Positions 9,053 through 18,253 are shown, counted from the first letter of the stretch. The stretch: DNA of 64,000 nt from VXNE01 sp965208745 (GCA_965208745.1 CBDBPN010000004.1:3596001-3660000); one strand, 5' to 3'. A program made the numbers and translations. Notes: generated by a model from the sequence alone, not told the origin.

Positions 9053-10069
9053 CTACCAGACCTCTTCCCAACCGCCGCTCGCCGCCGAGCGGTAGATCGC
9101 GAGGGCCGTCCGCAGTTCACCCAGAGACTCCTCCGGTCCGGCCCGCAGGGGCGCGCCATCGAGGGCGGCGTGGGCGAAATCGGCCAGTTCCGGTCCGAAG
9201 GAGGCGGCGTACCCGGCCGGCTCCATCAACCGATCCCCGTCCCGGTGGGTGTCGTTGTACAGCACCGCACCGCTCGAGCCACCGACGGCGATCTCTCCTT
9301 CGTGACCCGTGATGCGCCATAGCTCGCTGGGCCCGAAGATGCCCTCGCCGTAGAAGGCCTCGAAGGTCGCGGTCACCCCGGAGCGGAACTTGAGGAGCGC
9401 GTGCGCCAGGGACTCGCCCTGCATCTGGTGCAGCGGCCTGCCGAGCGTCGCGACCACCGCGTCGACTTCGCCGAGCCACATGCGCAGCGGCCGGATCCAG
9501 TGCGAGCCGCCGTCGATGACGATGCCGCCGCCGGTGCGCCCGGCGTTGAAACGCCACGGGCGGGCTTCCTCGGGATCCAGGAAGAAGTCCCGGCGCGGGT
9601 TGTTCGCGAACCTGGCGCGCGCGGCGATCGGCTCGCCGATGGCTCCAGCCTGGATCGCCTCCCGGGCGCGGACGACCTCCGGCCAGTACTGGGCGTTCTC
9701 GGCGACCATGAACACCGTGCCCGCCTCCCGGGCGGCGGCCAGGATGCGCTCGCAGGCATCGAGCGTGGGCGCCATGGGCTTCTCGAGCAGCACGTGCCGG
9801 CCCGCCTCGAAGCAGCGTACGGCGGCCTCCTCGTGCAGGTCGTGGGGCAGCATGATGTCCACCGCGTCGAAGTCGCCGCGGGCGAGTGCATCCTCCAGGG
9901 AGGAGAAAGGCTCGGCCCCGGTCTCTTCGGCGAAAGCGCCCGCCTTGGCGGGATCGACGTCGATGGCGGCGGTGACCGCGATCCGCGGCGCGTCCGCGTG
10001 GATGCCGCGCAGGTGAAAGCGGGCGATCCCGCCGCAACCGAGGAAAGCCAGCTTCAGGGTCGGGGGCAT
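9053..10069 (-). CDS. Gfo/Idh/MocA family NAD(P)-dependent oxidoreductase
   Basis: A 338-residue sugar-type dehydrogenase. The N-terminal Rossmann fold shows LGCGGIARFH (residues 10-19), and LLEKPMAPT near residues 93-101 carries the catalytic Lys of the EKP motif. The C-terminal half is the Gfo/Idh substrate domain. The family oxidises or rearranges sugars, inositols or related polyols; the substrate cannot be read from sequence. It is divergent from the two PhyH genes with a 96-nt shared promoter region. It ends 22 bp from bamA, convergently. Confidence 0.9.
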   Translation of the reverse strand: MPPTLKLAFLGCGGIARFHLRGIHADAPRIAVTAAIDVDPAKAGAFAEETGAEPFSSLEDALARGDFDAVDIMLPHDLHEEAAVRCFEAGRHVLLEKPMAPTLDACERILAAAREAGTVFMVAENAQYWPEVVRAREAIQAGAIGEPIAARARFANNPRRDFFLDPEEARPWRFNAGRTGGGIVIDGGSHWIRPLRMWLGEVDAVVATLGRPLHQMQGESLAHALLKFRSGVTATFEAFYGEGIFGPSELWRITGHEGEIAVGGSSGAVLYNDTHRDGDRLMEPAGYAASFGPELADFAHAALDGAPLRAGPEESLGELRTALAIYRSAASGGWEEVW

Positions 10070-10165
10070 GGTGTACTCCGTTGGCCCGCATCGATACTAG
10101 CAGCGGGTCGGAGGCCCGCGGGGTGCTACCATCTCCGGGCAAGGAGACTCCGGGGGAGAGGAGCC

Positions 10166-11107
10166 ATGCAATTCGGTGATTTCGAGAACACGAAAGCGCT
10201 CAACGCCACCTTTCGACGCATCCGGGAACTGGGACTGGAGCAGCACGTCGTCGAACTCGACACCTACGGGTTCACCGTGGTGCCGCCGGAAAGGGTCGCG
10301 GACCGGGCGTTCTTCGAGCGTATCCGTGGGACCGTGCTGCGCCTCTGCGGGGAACGCACCGGCGTCGACTTCGACCTCGAGAAGAACGGCTCGGTCGGGC
10401 ACTACGAGGCGCAGCCGCAGATCCCCGACCAGTTCCTGCTCTTCTACCTGCTGATGGCGGACCGGGTCTTCGAGGAGTGGGTCATGAACCCGACGCTCTA
10501 CACGCTGATCGACTACCTCATGCGCGGACAGCAACAGCTCTCGAGCCTGACGTCGTTCGTCAAGTGGAAGGGAGAGCGCGGGACCCTCGGGCTGCACAGC
10601 GACGCCCCGCCGGACCGGGACGGGCGGCTCCCGGCCTGTTCGGACGTGGCGAACGCGGCGTACTGCCTGACCGACTACACCCTGGAGAACGGCGCCATCG
10701 CGATGGTGCCCGGCAGCCACACGTACTGCCGCCAGCCGAATCCCGGCGAGGGCGAGGACCGGGCCGTCCCGGTGGAAGGCGAGGCGGGTTCGCTCATCCT
10801 CTGGCACGGCAACATGTGGCACGGCGCGTTCGAGAAGCGGACGGATGGCCTGCGTCTGAACGTCACGAGCTACCACTGCAACCGGCGGCTCAAGACCCAG
10901 GAGGCCTACCAGTGGCGGGTCACCCAGGAGATGCTCGACCGCAACCCGCCGGAGTTCGCGCGTCTGGTGGGCGCCGACGACGAGATGGGCTGGGACGAGC
11001 GGGGACCCGACTACTCCCGGCCGATGAAGTATGCGAGCCCGGAGGTAAAGGAACGGTTCGCGCGGCTTGCGGACATGAAGAAGACACAGGCGGCCGAGGC
11101 GGCCTGA
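10166..11107 (+). CDS. Phytanoyl-CoA dioxygenase (PhyH) family protein, copy 1
   Basis: Non-haem Fe(II)/2-oxoglutarate dioxygenase, 313 residues. The facial triad is visible: GLHSD (His144, Asp146) and NMWHGAF (His219), followed by RLN whose Arg would bind 2-oxoglutarate. Such enzymes hydroxylate small molecules; the substrate here is unknown. The ATG at 10166 has GGGGAGAGGAG upstream. It is followed 19 bp later by a close paralogue, and a Gfo/Idh oxidoreductase is divergent, a pairing that would suit catabolism of a sugar or modified natural product. Confidence 0.87.
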   Translation: MQFGDFENTKALNATFRRIRELGLEQHVVELDTYGFTVVPPERVADRAFFERIRGTVLRLCGERTGVDFDLEKNGSVGHYEAQPQIPDQFLLFYLLMADRVFEEWVMNPTLYTLIDYLMRGQQQLSSLTSFVKWKGERGTLGLHSDAPPDRDGRLPACSDVANAAYCLTDYTLENGAIAMVPGSHTYCRQPNPGEGEDRAVPVEGEAGSLILWHGNMWHGAFEKRTDGLRLNVTSYHCNRRLKTQEAYQWRVTQEMLDRNPPEFARLVGADDEMGWDERGPDYSRPMKYASPEVKERFARLADMKKTQAAEAA

Positions 11108-11126
11108 CGGGCCCGGGGAGGGGACA

Positions 11127-12059
11127 ATGCGATTCGGTGAGTTCAAGAATACAGAGACGATCAACCCGACCTTCCGCCGGATACGGGAGCTGGGACTCGA
11201 GCAGAACATTTTCGAGCTCGACACCTATGGCTTCACCGTAGTGCCGCCCGACAAGGTCGCGGAGCGCGCCTTTCTCGAGCGCATCCGGGGGACCGTGCTG
11301 CGCCTCTGCAGGGAGCGCACCGGCGTGGACTTCGCCCTCGACCGGAACGGCGCCGCGGGCCACTACGAAGTGCAGCCCCAGCGGGACGGCCAGTTCCTGC
11401 TGTACTACCTGCTCATGGCGGACCGCGTCTTCGAGGAGTGGATCGTCAATCCGACGCTCTACACCTTGATCGACTACCTCATGCGCGGACAGCATCAACT
11501 CTCCAGCCTGACCTCGTTCGTGAAGTGGAAGGGGACCCGGGAGTCGATGGGCCTGCACAGCGACTCGCCACCCGACCGCGACGGGCGGTTGCCGGCGTGC
11601 TCGGACGTGGCCAACGCGGCCTACTGCCTCACCGACTACACCCTGGAGAACGGGGCCATCGCCATGGTGCCGGGCAGCCACACGTACTGTCGCCAGCCGA
11701 TGCCGGGGGAGGGGGAGGAGGCCGCGGTGCCCGTGGAGGCCGAGGCGGGCTCGCTCATCCTATGGCACGGCAACACCTGGCACGGCGCCTTCGAGAAGAA
11801 GACCGACGGGCTGCGGCTGAACGTGACGAGCTACCACTGCCACCGGCGCCTGAAGACCCAGGAGGCGTACCAGTGGCGCGTGACGCAGGAGATGCTCGAC
11901 CGGAACCCGCCGGAGTTTGCGCGCCTGGTGGGCGCCGACGACCAGATGGGCTGGGACGAGCGCGGACCCGACTACTCGCGCCTCATGAAGTACGGCAGCC
12001 CGCAGATGAAGAAACGCTTCCTGGAACGGCGCGGGAAGCGGGAGCGGGACGCGGCCTGA
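11127..12059 (+). CDS. Phytanoyl-CoA dioxygenase (PhyH) family protein, copy 2
   Basis: A 310-residue paralogue of the preceding gene, alignable without gaps through most of its length, with the same GLHSD and WHGAFEK metal-binding motifs. Most differences are in the first 100 residues and the last 20; the central core from TLYTLIDYLMRGQ to DERGPDYS is nearly identical. This points to a recent tandem duplication or gene conversion, with room for substrate divergence at the N-terminus. AGGGGA precedes the ATG. Both copies probably share one transcript. Confidence 0.87.
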   Translation: MRFGEFKNTETINPTFRRIRELGLEQNIFELDTYGFTVVPPDKVAERAFLERIRGTVLRLCRERTGVDFALDRNGAAGHYEVQPQRDGQFLLYYLLMADRVFEEWIVNPTLYTLIDYLMRGQHQLSSLTSFVKWKGTRESMGLHSDSPPDRDGRLPACSDVANAAYCLTDYTLENGAIAMVPGSHTYCRQPMPGEGEEAAVPVEAEAGSLILWHGNTWHGAFEKKTDGLRLNVTSYHCHRRLKTQEAYQWRVTQEMLDRNPPEFARLVGADDQMGWDERGPDYSRLMKYGSPQMKKRFLERRGKRERDAA

Positions 12060-12062
12060 GCG

Positions 12063-12287
12063 TCAGGAGTCGCCGGGCGCGGACAAGCGGTCGCGTCGGA
12101 GCGCCTCGAGTTCTTCGCGGTCGAGGTCGATGCGGCCCTGCGCGGCGTACTGCGCCTGCTCGTCCGTCGTGACGAACACGGGCCCGAATTCCTTGAGGAC
12201 GCCGCAACCCCGCGCGATCACGCGGAGCGTGCGGCCGGTGATCTCCCACTGGTAGTCACCGTACGCGCCTCCGAAAGAGGTGCTCAT
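12063..12287 (-). CDS. Small conserved-looking hypothetical protein
   Basis: A 74-residue soluble protein, not recognised. It begins MSTSFGGAYGDYQWEITGRT, suggesting a small beta-rich fold, and ends in a charged helix (LDREELEALRRDRL). It ends 3 bp from the second PhyH gene, convergently, and lies directly downstream of the TPR metallopeptidase-like gene (4 bp gap), so it is probably the last gene of that transcript. Confidence 0.55.
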   Translation of the reverse strand: MSTSFGGAYGDYQWEITGRTLRVIARGCGVLKEFGPVFVTTDEQAQYAAQGRIDLDREELEALRRDRLSAPGDS

Positions 12288-12291
12288 CGTG

Positions 12292-13728
12292 TCAGGGCCC
12301 CAGCAGCGCCAGGGCCATCGACGCCCGTTCGCGCCGGCGTTCGTCGGCGTCCCAGTGCATCGCTTTGGTGAGGTGCGTCCGGGCGCGGGCCCGATCGCCG
12401 GTCAACCGATACGCCTCGCCGAGGTAGAAGTTGATGCGGGGCGCCCACGGGGCCCGCCGATAGGCGACGCGCAGGTAGTTCACGGCGTCCCCCGCCTGCC
12501 CGGTGTGGAGATACACCACCCCGAGTCCGTAGGCGGCGCCGACGCTGTCGGGTTCGGAGCGCAGGGCGAGCCGGTAGTGGCGGGCGCCTTCGTCCCAGGC
12601 GCCGAGACACGCGGCCGCCGTACTGCCGCGGCACTCCGCCACCTTGATTTCGCCCATCCGCACGTTGGCGGCGGAATGCCGGGGCTCGATCGCGAGCGCG
12701 CGCTCGACGCTGTCCCGCGCCCCGCGGGGATCGTCCTCCGTCAGGGAGAGGCCGACGAGGGCGTCGACGTGTTCCGGGGCCGACTCCAGGATGCGCGCGA
12801 ACAGGTCGCGGGCGTACTCCGGGTTCCGGGAGACCGCGGCCATGGCGAGTTCCTGCCGGACATCGGTCTCGGCAAGGCAGCCGTCTTCGCTGACTGCCGG
12901 TTCATCGGCCGGGACGGGCAGCCGTTGCGTGGGCGGGGCGCGCCTCCGGGCGTACTGCCGCACCTGCCGCTGCAGCGTCTCGGGCCCCGCGCCCAACGCC
13001 TCCTCCATGGCCCGGGTGGCCGACATGCCCGAGTCGATGTGGTCCAGCAAGGCCGGGATGCCCTCGTGGTAGGGCGGCAGGCCGGCCAGGTGTCCGAAGT
13101 GGAGCATGTGTGCGAACAGCCATGCCCTGGCATAGAGGCGCGTCAGGTCGTGGCGCGCCCAGTCGAGTTCGTAGCGCTCGTCGAGCAGGTCGCGCACGCT
13201 CATGCGCGGCAGCCGCACCTCCTCGAGCACGCGTTGGGGCACGTATCCCACGGTGACGGAGTCGTCGGTGATGCGCATGGTCGAGAGAAGACTCGCAAAG
13301 CCCTCCTCGTACCAGACGGGGAAGTTGATGCCCTGGCGGCTTCGGAGCAGGTAGTGGGTGTACTCGTGGAAGGCGGTCTGGTTCGCGACCGAACCGCGGG
13401 CGTCGGGACCGAACACGAGGGTGTGCCGCTCCAGGCCGGACTGCATGAACCCGGCGATCTGGCGCACTTCGAAGATGCGCTGGAAGTCGCGGGCGCGGCG
13501 GAACGCGACGATCTTGAGCGGCGGCGGTGCGGGAGACTGGCGGCGCGGCACGAAGGCCAGGGCCGCATCCCGGAAACGCACGAGGGACGCCGCCAGGGTC
13601 CGGGTCCGCTCGAGCGGGAGGTCGCTGAGCAGCTCGAACCGGTCCGTGCGGACCTGGCACCAGGTCCGTTCGGCGTCGTCCGCCTGCAGGGGTGCCGAGG
13701 CCAGGGCGGACACGAGCAGCAAGGCGGC
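12292..13728 (-). CDS. Secreted HExxH metallopeptidase-like protein with TPR repeats
   Basis: Not a named family I can fix. About 470 residues: an N-terminal hydrophobic stretch (LLLVSALASAPLQA) that looks like a signal peptide, a middle domain with HEYTHY (codons at 13368-13351) followed by WYEEGFASL, which is the HExxH...E layout of gluzincin peptidases, and a C-terminal half of tetratricopeptide repeats (AAYGLGVVYLHTGQ, NFYLGEAYRLTGDRARA). The start is uncertain: no ATG exists near the signal peptide, so the 5' end given is approximate and a TTG or GTG near 13700 is likely. The longer open frame upstream overlaps the divergent gene and is not believed. Confidence 0.65.
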   Translation of the reverse strand, partial: AALLLVSALASAPLQADDAERTWCQVRTDRFELLSDLPLERTRTLAASLVRFRDAALAFVPRRQSPAPPPLKIVAFRRARDFQRIFEVRQIAGFMQSGLERHTLVFGPDARGSVANQTAFHEYTHYLLRSRQGINFPVWYEEGFASLLSTMRITDDSVTVGYVPQRVLEEVRLPRMSVRDLLDERYELDWARHDLTRLYARAWLFAHMLHFGHLAGLPPYHEGIPALLDHIDSGMSATRAMEEALGAGPETLQRQVRQYARRRAPPTQRLPVPADEPAVSEDGCLAETDVRQELAMAAVSRNPEYARDLFARILESAPEHVDALVGLSLTEDDPRGARDSVERALAIEPRHSAANVRMGEIKVAECRGSTAAACLGAWDEGARHYRLALRSEPDSVGAAYGLGVVYLHTGQAGDAVNYLRVAYRRAPWAPRINFYLGEAYRLTGDRARARTHLTKAMHWDADERRRERASMALALLGP

Positions 13729-13827
13729 ACGGCCCGCGAGTCCGCGGACGCCGCGGTGGCCGAAGGGCCTTCCGGCGCCGTGCGCGTTCGCCGGATAATG
13801 CCCGCGTTGCGACGAACGGCCCTGGTC

Positions 13828-14379
13828 ATGGCGGGACGCATTGGGGGGCGCCTTCAAGCGCGGCGGGCTCGCCTGGCCCGGTGCGTGCTCGCCGTGATGG
13901 CCGCGTGGCCGGCGTGGAGCGCCGAGCCGGTCCACTGGCTGCCGGCTTCCTGCAAGGCCGTGCAGACGGTGGGCATGCACGACTACCCGGGGGCCGAGGA
14001 GCGGTACCACGCGTCGGTCTTCTTCGAGGGCGCGTTCGAACTCCGCGAGAACCTGCTCTTCATGGAGCACCTGCTCGGCCAGGACGCGGCGCCGGTCGCC
14101 CTCTACGTCACCCTGTCGGTCGAAGACGGTGGAGAGACCGAGTTCGAGTGCCGCCCCGTGCGCGGCGGTGGCGGCAGCGAGGGGTTCAGTTGCGTCAACA
14201 ACCCGCCGTCCGAGATGCTCCTCGTCAACCCCGTACGGGGACGTTTCACGCGCGCCGCGGCCGGGGGATGGACCTTCTATGGGGCACGCGAGGAGCAGGA
14301 GGGGGCGTCGCTGTTCGTCGAGTACGGAAAATGCGTGCCGATGGCGTCGGATGAGGGCTCGCCGACCGGGCCGCCGTGA
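13828..14379 (+). CDS. Hypothetical secreted protein
   Basis: A 183-residue protein of unknown function. An Arg-rich N-terminus followed by CVLAVMAAWPAWSAEP suggests a signal peptide cleaved near residue 31. The mature part has at least four cysteines (SCKAV, EFECR, FSCVNN, GKCVP), which could form two disulfides in the periplasm. It is divergent from the metallopeptidase-like gene. No domain is recognised. Confidence 0.55.
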   Translation: MAGRIGGRLQARRARLARCVLAVMAAWPAWSAEPVHWLPASCKAVQTVGMHDYPGAEERYHASVFFEGAFELRENLLFMEHLLGQDAAPVALYVTLSVEDGGETEFECRPVRGGGGSEGFSCVNNPPSEMLLVNPVRGRFTRAAAGGWTFYGAREEQEGASLFVEYGKCVPMASDEGSPTGPP

Positions 14380-14441
14380 AACCCGACGCGTCGGGAGTGC
14401 GCCCGAACGACCGCCGTCCGCGCTAGTGCCCCCGCGGAGGA

Positions 14442-14666
14442 CTACTCCTCTTCGACGGCCTCGGCCAGTTCGAGGATGGCCGCCACGTCGGCATCCGCGG
14501 CCTCGGCCGTGGCGTCGATCTCCTTGTTCGCGGTGACGTTGATCTGCTCGATGGCCGCGAGGCGTTCCTTGACCTGCAGCGAGGCGACCTCGATGGGCGT
14601 GTCCGTCGCGTGGGCGCTGCCGGCGGCGAACACCGCGGCGGCCAGGATCGTCGTGACTGTCTTCAT
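14442..14666 (-). CDS. Small exported hypothetical protein
   Basis: A 74-residue protein with a clear signal peptide (MKTVTTILAAAVFAAGSAHA, cleavage near residue 20). The mature part is short, acidic and Ala-rich with a predicted helix (AEAADADVAAILELAEAVEEE). No known family. It is divergent from the amidase gene, with 178 bp between the starts. Confidence 0.55.
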   Translation of the reverse strand: MKTVTTILAAAVFAAGSAHATDTPIEVASLQVKERLAAIEQINVTANKEIDATAEAADADVAAILELAEAVEEE

Positions 14667-14844
14667 GTGCCGGTCCCTCGTGGACCCTCGCCCCGCGTGG
14701 AGGTGAGGGCTTGACGTTGCCCGGCCTTTATAGAGCGATTGCGCGGGAATTGCCAGTGTTTGTCCGGGGTTGCGGGAGCCTCGACGAACGCCGTCAATGC
14801 GGTAGGCTTGCGCGCGTCCCGCATCGATGCAAAGGAGCTTCGCG

Positions 14845-16299
14845 ATGACCCAGGACCTTGCGTTCCGTTCGGCGACGGACCTCGCCGAACTCGTCCGCAG
14901 CGGCGAGATCGGTTCCGTCGAGCTGACCCGGCACTTCATCGAGCGGATCGAACGTCTCGACGGCGACATCAACGCCGTCGTCGTGCGCACGTTCGAACGC
15001 GCGCTGCGGGACGCCGCGGCCGCCGACGCGGCGCTGGCGCGGGGCGACGCGACGGGACCCCTCCACGGGCTGCCGCTCACGATCAAGGAGTCCTACGTCA
15101 TGGAAGGCACGCCGGCGACGTGGGGGATCGAGGCGCAGCGGGACAACGTCGCGGACGCGGACGGCGTGGTCGTCAGCCGGTTCCGGTCGGCCGGGGCGCA
15201 CTTCCTCGGCAAGACCAACGTGCCCGTCGACCTGGCGGACGTGCAGAGCTACAACGCGATCTACGGGACGAGCAACAACCCCTGGAACCTCGAGCGGACC
15301 CCCGGCGGTTCGTCGGGCGGCAGCGCGGCCTCGGTGGCGGCGGGCTTCACCACCGTGGAGGCGGGATCGGACATCGGCGGTTCCATCCGCACGCCGGCCC
15401 ACTTCTGCGGCGTCTTCGGCCACAAGCCGACCTGGGGGATCGTGCCCATGTCCGGCCACGAGATCGTGCCCGGCGTGCCGGACCCGGATCTCAGCGTGTG
15501 CGGGCCGCTGGCGCGGGATGCCGGAGATCTCGCCGTCGCGCTCGACGTCATGGCGGGCCCCACGGAGCGCGAAGCGACCGGCTGGCGGCTCGATTTGCCG
15601 GGCCCGGGTTTCGACAACATCGCCGATCTCCGTGTCGCGGTGTGGTCGAACGAGGACATCGCGCCGGTCAGCGCCGAGACCGCCGAACGCGTCCAGCGGG
15701 TCGCCGAGGCGTTCGCGAAGCTCGGCGCCGCGGTGTCCGAGACGGCCCGTCCCGACTTCGACGTGCGCAAGGCGCACGTCGTGTTCCAGAACCTCGTGAC
15801 CGCCGTGATGTCGAGTGGCCAGCCCGCGAGCCGGATCGAGAAGATCCGCGAGCGGGTCGCGACCCTGGACCCCGAGGACATGTCCGCCGACGCGATCGTG
15901 GCCCGGGCGTCGGTCATGAGCCACCGCGACTGGATCCGGCACGATTTCCGCCGCGAGCGCCTGCGCCGCGCCTGGGACGCCTTCTTCCGCGAGTGGGACG
16001 TGCTCGTCTGTCCGCAGTTCGCCGTGCCCGCGATCCCGCACGACCATCGGCCGTTCGCCGAGCGCTCCACGCTGGTCGACGGCGAGGCGCGGCCGTACAT
16101 GGAGTCCTCGTTCTGGTCGGGGGTCGTGATCGCCTCGTACCTGCCGAGCACCTGCCTGCCCACGGGGCCGTCGAGCGAGGGTCTGCCGATCGGCGTGCAG
16201 ATCGTCGGCGCACCTTACCGGGATCACACGACCATCGAGTGCGCCCGCCGGATCTCGGAGGAGATCGGGGGCTTCGTGCCGCCGCCGGCGCTGGCGTAG
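14845..16299 (+). CDS. Amidase signature family hydrolase
   Basis: Amidase of the Ser-cisSer-Lys type, 484 residues, hydrolysing an amide bond in an unknown substrate. Catalytic residues are visible: Lys81 in LTIKESY, the cis-Ser near 156-157 in GGSSGGSAA, and nucleophile Ser180 in GSDIGGSIR. AAAGGAG lies 7 nt before the ATG at 14845; an ATG six codons upstream is less likely. It is not next to gatC or gatB, so a role in transamidation of tRNA is unlikely; an aryl- or acyl-amidase is the better guess. Confidence 0.9.
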   Translation: MTQDLAFRSATDLAELVRSGEIGSVELTRHFIERIERLDGDINAVVVRTFERALRDAAAADAALARGDATGPLHGLPLTIKESYVMEGTPATWGIEAQRDNVADADGVVVSRFRSAGAHFLGKTNVPVDLADVQSYNAIYGTSNNPWNLERTPGGSSGGSAASVAAGFTTVEAGSDIGGSIRTPAHFCGVFGHKPTWGIVPMSGHEIVPGVPDPDLSVCGPLARDAGDLAVALDVMAGPTEREATGWRLDLPGPGFDNIADLRVAVWSNEDIAPVSAETAERVQRVAEAFAKLGAAVSETARPDFDVRKAHVVFQNLVTAVMSSGQPASRIEKIRERVATLDPEDMSADAIVARASVMSHRDWIRHDFRRERLRRAWDAFFREWDVLVCPQFAVPAIPHDHRPFAERSTLVDGEARPYMESSFWSGVVIASYLPSTCLPTGPSSEGLPIGVQIVGAPYRDHTTIECARRISEEIGGFVPPPALA

Positions 16300-16376
16300 C
16301 AAATCGGAAGCAGCGGGTGTCGGGGACGTGGTCGGTTGAGGGTGACGCCGCGCAGTGCGCCTGGAAGGATCGGGCG

Positions 16377-17171
16377 ATGACACCAGTCAGTACACCAGTC
16401 AGTAAGGAGGTCCGCGATCAGGTCGATACGACGGCTTGGTACCACCGCATCGAGTTGCCGGGAGGCCTAATCACTCCCGGCCGGATCGGCCCAAGCGAAG
16501 CGATCTTGCGGGCCTTCGACGCGATCGGCTTCCAGGGACGAACGGTCTTGGACGTAGGCTGTTGGGACGGGTTGTGGGCGTTCGAGGCGGAACGCCGCGG
16601 CGCGAGTGCAGTGCATGCGATTGACGACGTGACCCAGCGGGATCACTTGGACTCACGTGGATTCACTGTGGCGCGGGAACTGCTTGGTTCCCAAGTGGTC
16701 TATCGGCCTGACGTGTCGGTCTATGACATCGACCAGAGCGGACTGCCTGACGCGGATATCGTCCTGTTCCTTGGCGTCTACTACCACCTGAAGCATCCAC
16801 CGCTGGCCTTCTCCAGGTTGCGTCGGGTCTGCCGTGAGAACGCGCTCCTGGTGGTCGAAGGGCCGGCCTTCCGTAGCCTGACGCGTAGCTACGCCTCTTT
16901 CTACTACGGTCGATGGCATGTCGGCGACCCTTCGAACTGGTGGGTGCCGTCGCGTAAGTGCCTGCGGGAGATGATGGAGTGCTCGTTCTTCCGCGTCGAG
17001 GAGCAGGTCCCGAACATGCCGGCAGACTCGAGCCCATTTGTCCGGGCCGGGAAGGCTGCGGCTCGGACGCTGCTTGACAGGCGCTATCCCCGCCGTTACG
17101 TCACCATGGCACGCGCTGTGCGCGGTCCGGATCCAAACTATCGCTTTCCGGACCCGGAGTTCGCGGAGTGA
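16377..17171 (+). CDS. Class I SAM-dependent methyltransferase (CmoB/DUF1698-like)
   Basis: A 264-residue methyltransferase with the SAM-binding motif TVLDVGCWDGLWAFEA and a later VLFLGVYYHLKHP. The order (WYHRIELPGG..TPG..., then GCWDG) resembles the tRNA U34-modifying CmoB/DUF1698 group, but many such proteins act on sugars or lipids. Usual cmoA is not nearby, so tRNA modification is not supported by context. The ATG follows AAGGATCGGGCG. The next gene overlaps by 4 bp. Confidence 0.8.
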   Translation: MTPVSTPVSKEVRDQVDTTAWYHRIELPGGLITPGRIGPSEAILRAFDAIGFQGRTVLDVGCWDGLWAFEAERRGASAVHAIDDVTQRDHLDSRGFTVARELLGSQVVYRPDVSVYDIDQSGLPDADIVLFLGVYYHLKHPPLAFSRLRRVCRENALLVVEGPAFRSLTRSYASFYYGRWHVGDPSNWWVPSRKCLREMMECSFFRVEEQVPNMPADSSPFVRAGKAAARTLLDRRYPRRYVTMARAVRGPDPNYRFPDPEFAE

Positions 17172-17383
17172 TCGGAGTGGCAATGGCACCGGCCCGCTGC
17201 TCGAGGGCCACCGCGTTGGCTGCTGAGGCCGCGGACGTTGGAAAGGGACCATGCCGTCGAACGGCGTCGACGGGGGGCCGAGGGCAGTGCCCCACCGAAA
17301 CGCAATCAACGTGTCCTTTGACGGGGGACGCCAAGAATGGCGTTGCGCGCAGCGGCGGCGCACGGGTCGCGTGGTGTGCCCCA

Positions 17384-18253
17384 ATGGCCGTTCTGGCTGC
17401 GATGGCAACCGCTCACGCAGCGGAAGCGCCTTCGCCGACGCTTGCGGATCAGGTCGGTCTCTTGCGGCTGCTCGGGGCTGGGTTGCTCGGTGCCTTGCTG
17501 GTGAAGGTGCTGGAGATCGGATACCAGGAGGTGCGCCGCGGATCGGAACGGCGTCGAACTGCCCGGCGGTTTGTCGACGAGCATCTGGACCCTGTGCTGA
17601 AGGCGGCGGACGAACTGGTGGGGAAGCTGCGCTCGCTCGCGATGGCGGACTTCAAGACATTGCGCGCCCGCCACGGCTCTCACGAGCGGAACCACGATTT
17701 GGTCGATGTCCTATATCTGGTGGCCAGACTTTGGGCGACCCTTGAACTATTCCGCGGCGGCGGCCAGACGGTCTCGGTCGTGAGGGACACGCGGGGTAAG
17801 CGGTTGGCCGCGTTCGCGGACTGCCTTGAGTCGCGTCGCGTCCGAATTGTCCGACGATCGTTACAGCGGGCGGTGGCGGAGCTCGCCTTGGTCTCGGGTG
17901 ATGGGCGCGTGGAGGTGATTCGGTTTGTGGATTTCGTGCGGCGATTCGAAGAGGATGCCGAGGCGCGACGGTGGCTGGCTCCAGTGGAGCGCGCGCTCGG
18001 CAGAATGGGGCACACGGCGGACCGGCAACGGTTGCTGCGCTACGGGATCGTCGTCCATGCCATGATCGACACCTTGGATCCCGAGCACGAGGTGTCGAGG
18101 GACCGGCGCTCCTATCCCCAGAAGCTGTCCTACAAGTCTTGGAACGAACTGGAACGTCGAGTCTTTCGGGTGTACCTGAGATTCGTGAAGGGAACCCGGA
18201 AATACTTGGGGCCGCCCAGAAGGCGGCCCCAAGATGTAGGAAGGCGGCACTGA
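17384..18253 (+). CDS. Hypothetical membrane-anchored protein
   Basis: About 289 residues if started at the ATG at 17384, where a signal or membrane segment begins (MAVLAAMATAHAAE, then LLRLLGAGLLGALLVKVLEIGY). The frame is open back to 17168, overlapping the methyltransferase stop. The rest is soluble, helical and Arg-rich, with no motif I know. Codon use and composition look less GC-extreme than the core genes around it, suggesting acquired DNA. The last 50 bp contain a perfect 12-bp hairpin. Confidence 0.5.
   Translation: MAVLAAMATAHAAEAPSPTLADQVGLLRLLGAGLLGALLVKVLEIGYQEVRRGSERRRTARRFVDEHLDPVLKAADELVGKLRSLAMADFKTLRARHGSHERNHDLVDVLYLVARLWATLELFRGGGQTVSVVRDTRGKRLAAFADCLESRRVRIVRRSLQRAVAELALVSGDGRVEVIRFVDFVRRFEEDAEARRWLAPVERALGRMGHTADRQRLLRYGIVVHAMIDTLDPEHEVSRDRRSYPQKLSYKSWNELERRVFRVYLRFVKGTRKYLGPPRRRPQDVGRRH
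18205..18233 (+). terminator. Perfect 12-bp hairpin at the 3' end of the membrane-protein gene
   Basis: CTTGGGGCCGCC (18205-18216) pairs exactly with GGCGGCCCCAAG (18222-18233) around a 5-nt loop. No T-run follows. It lies inside the coding frame, 20 bp before the stop. It may act as a terminator or mRNA-stabilising stem. The following 18254-18555 holds no gene; short stems at 18264-18284 and 18319-18345 only. Confidence 0.4.

Noticed and set aside
6361..9159. Very long minus-strand open frame opposite bamA
   Set aside because: It mirrors the codon structure of bamA and has no domain; a GC-driven shadow.
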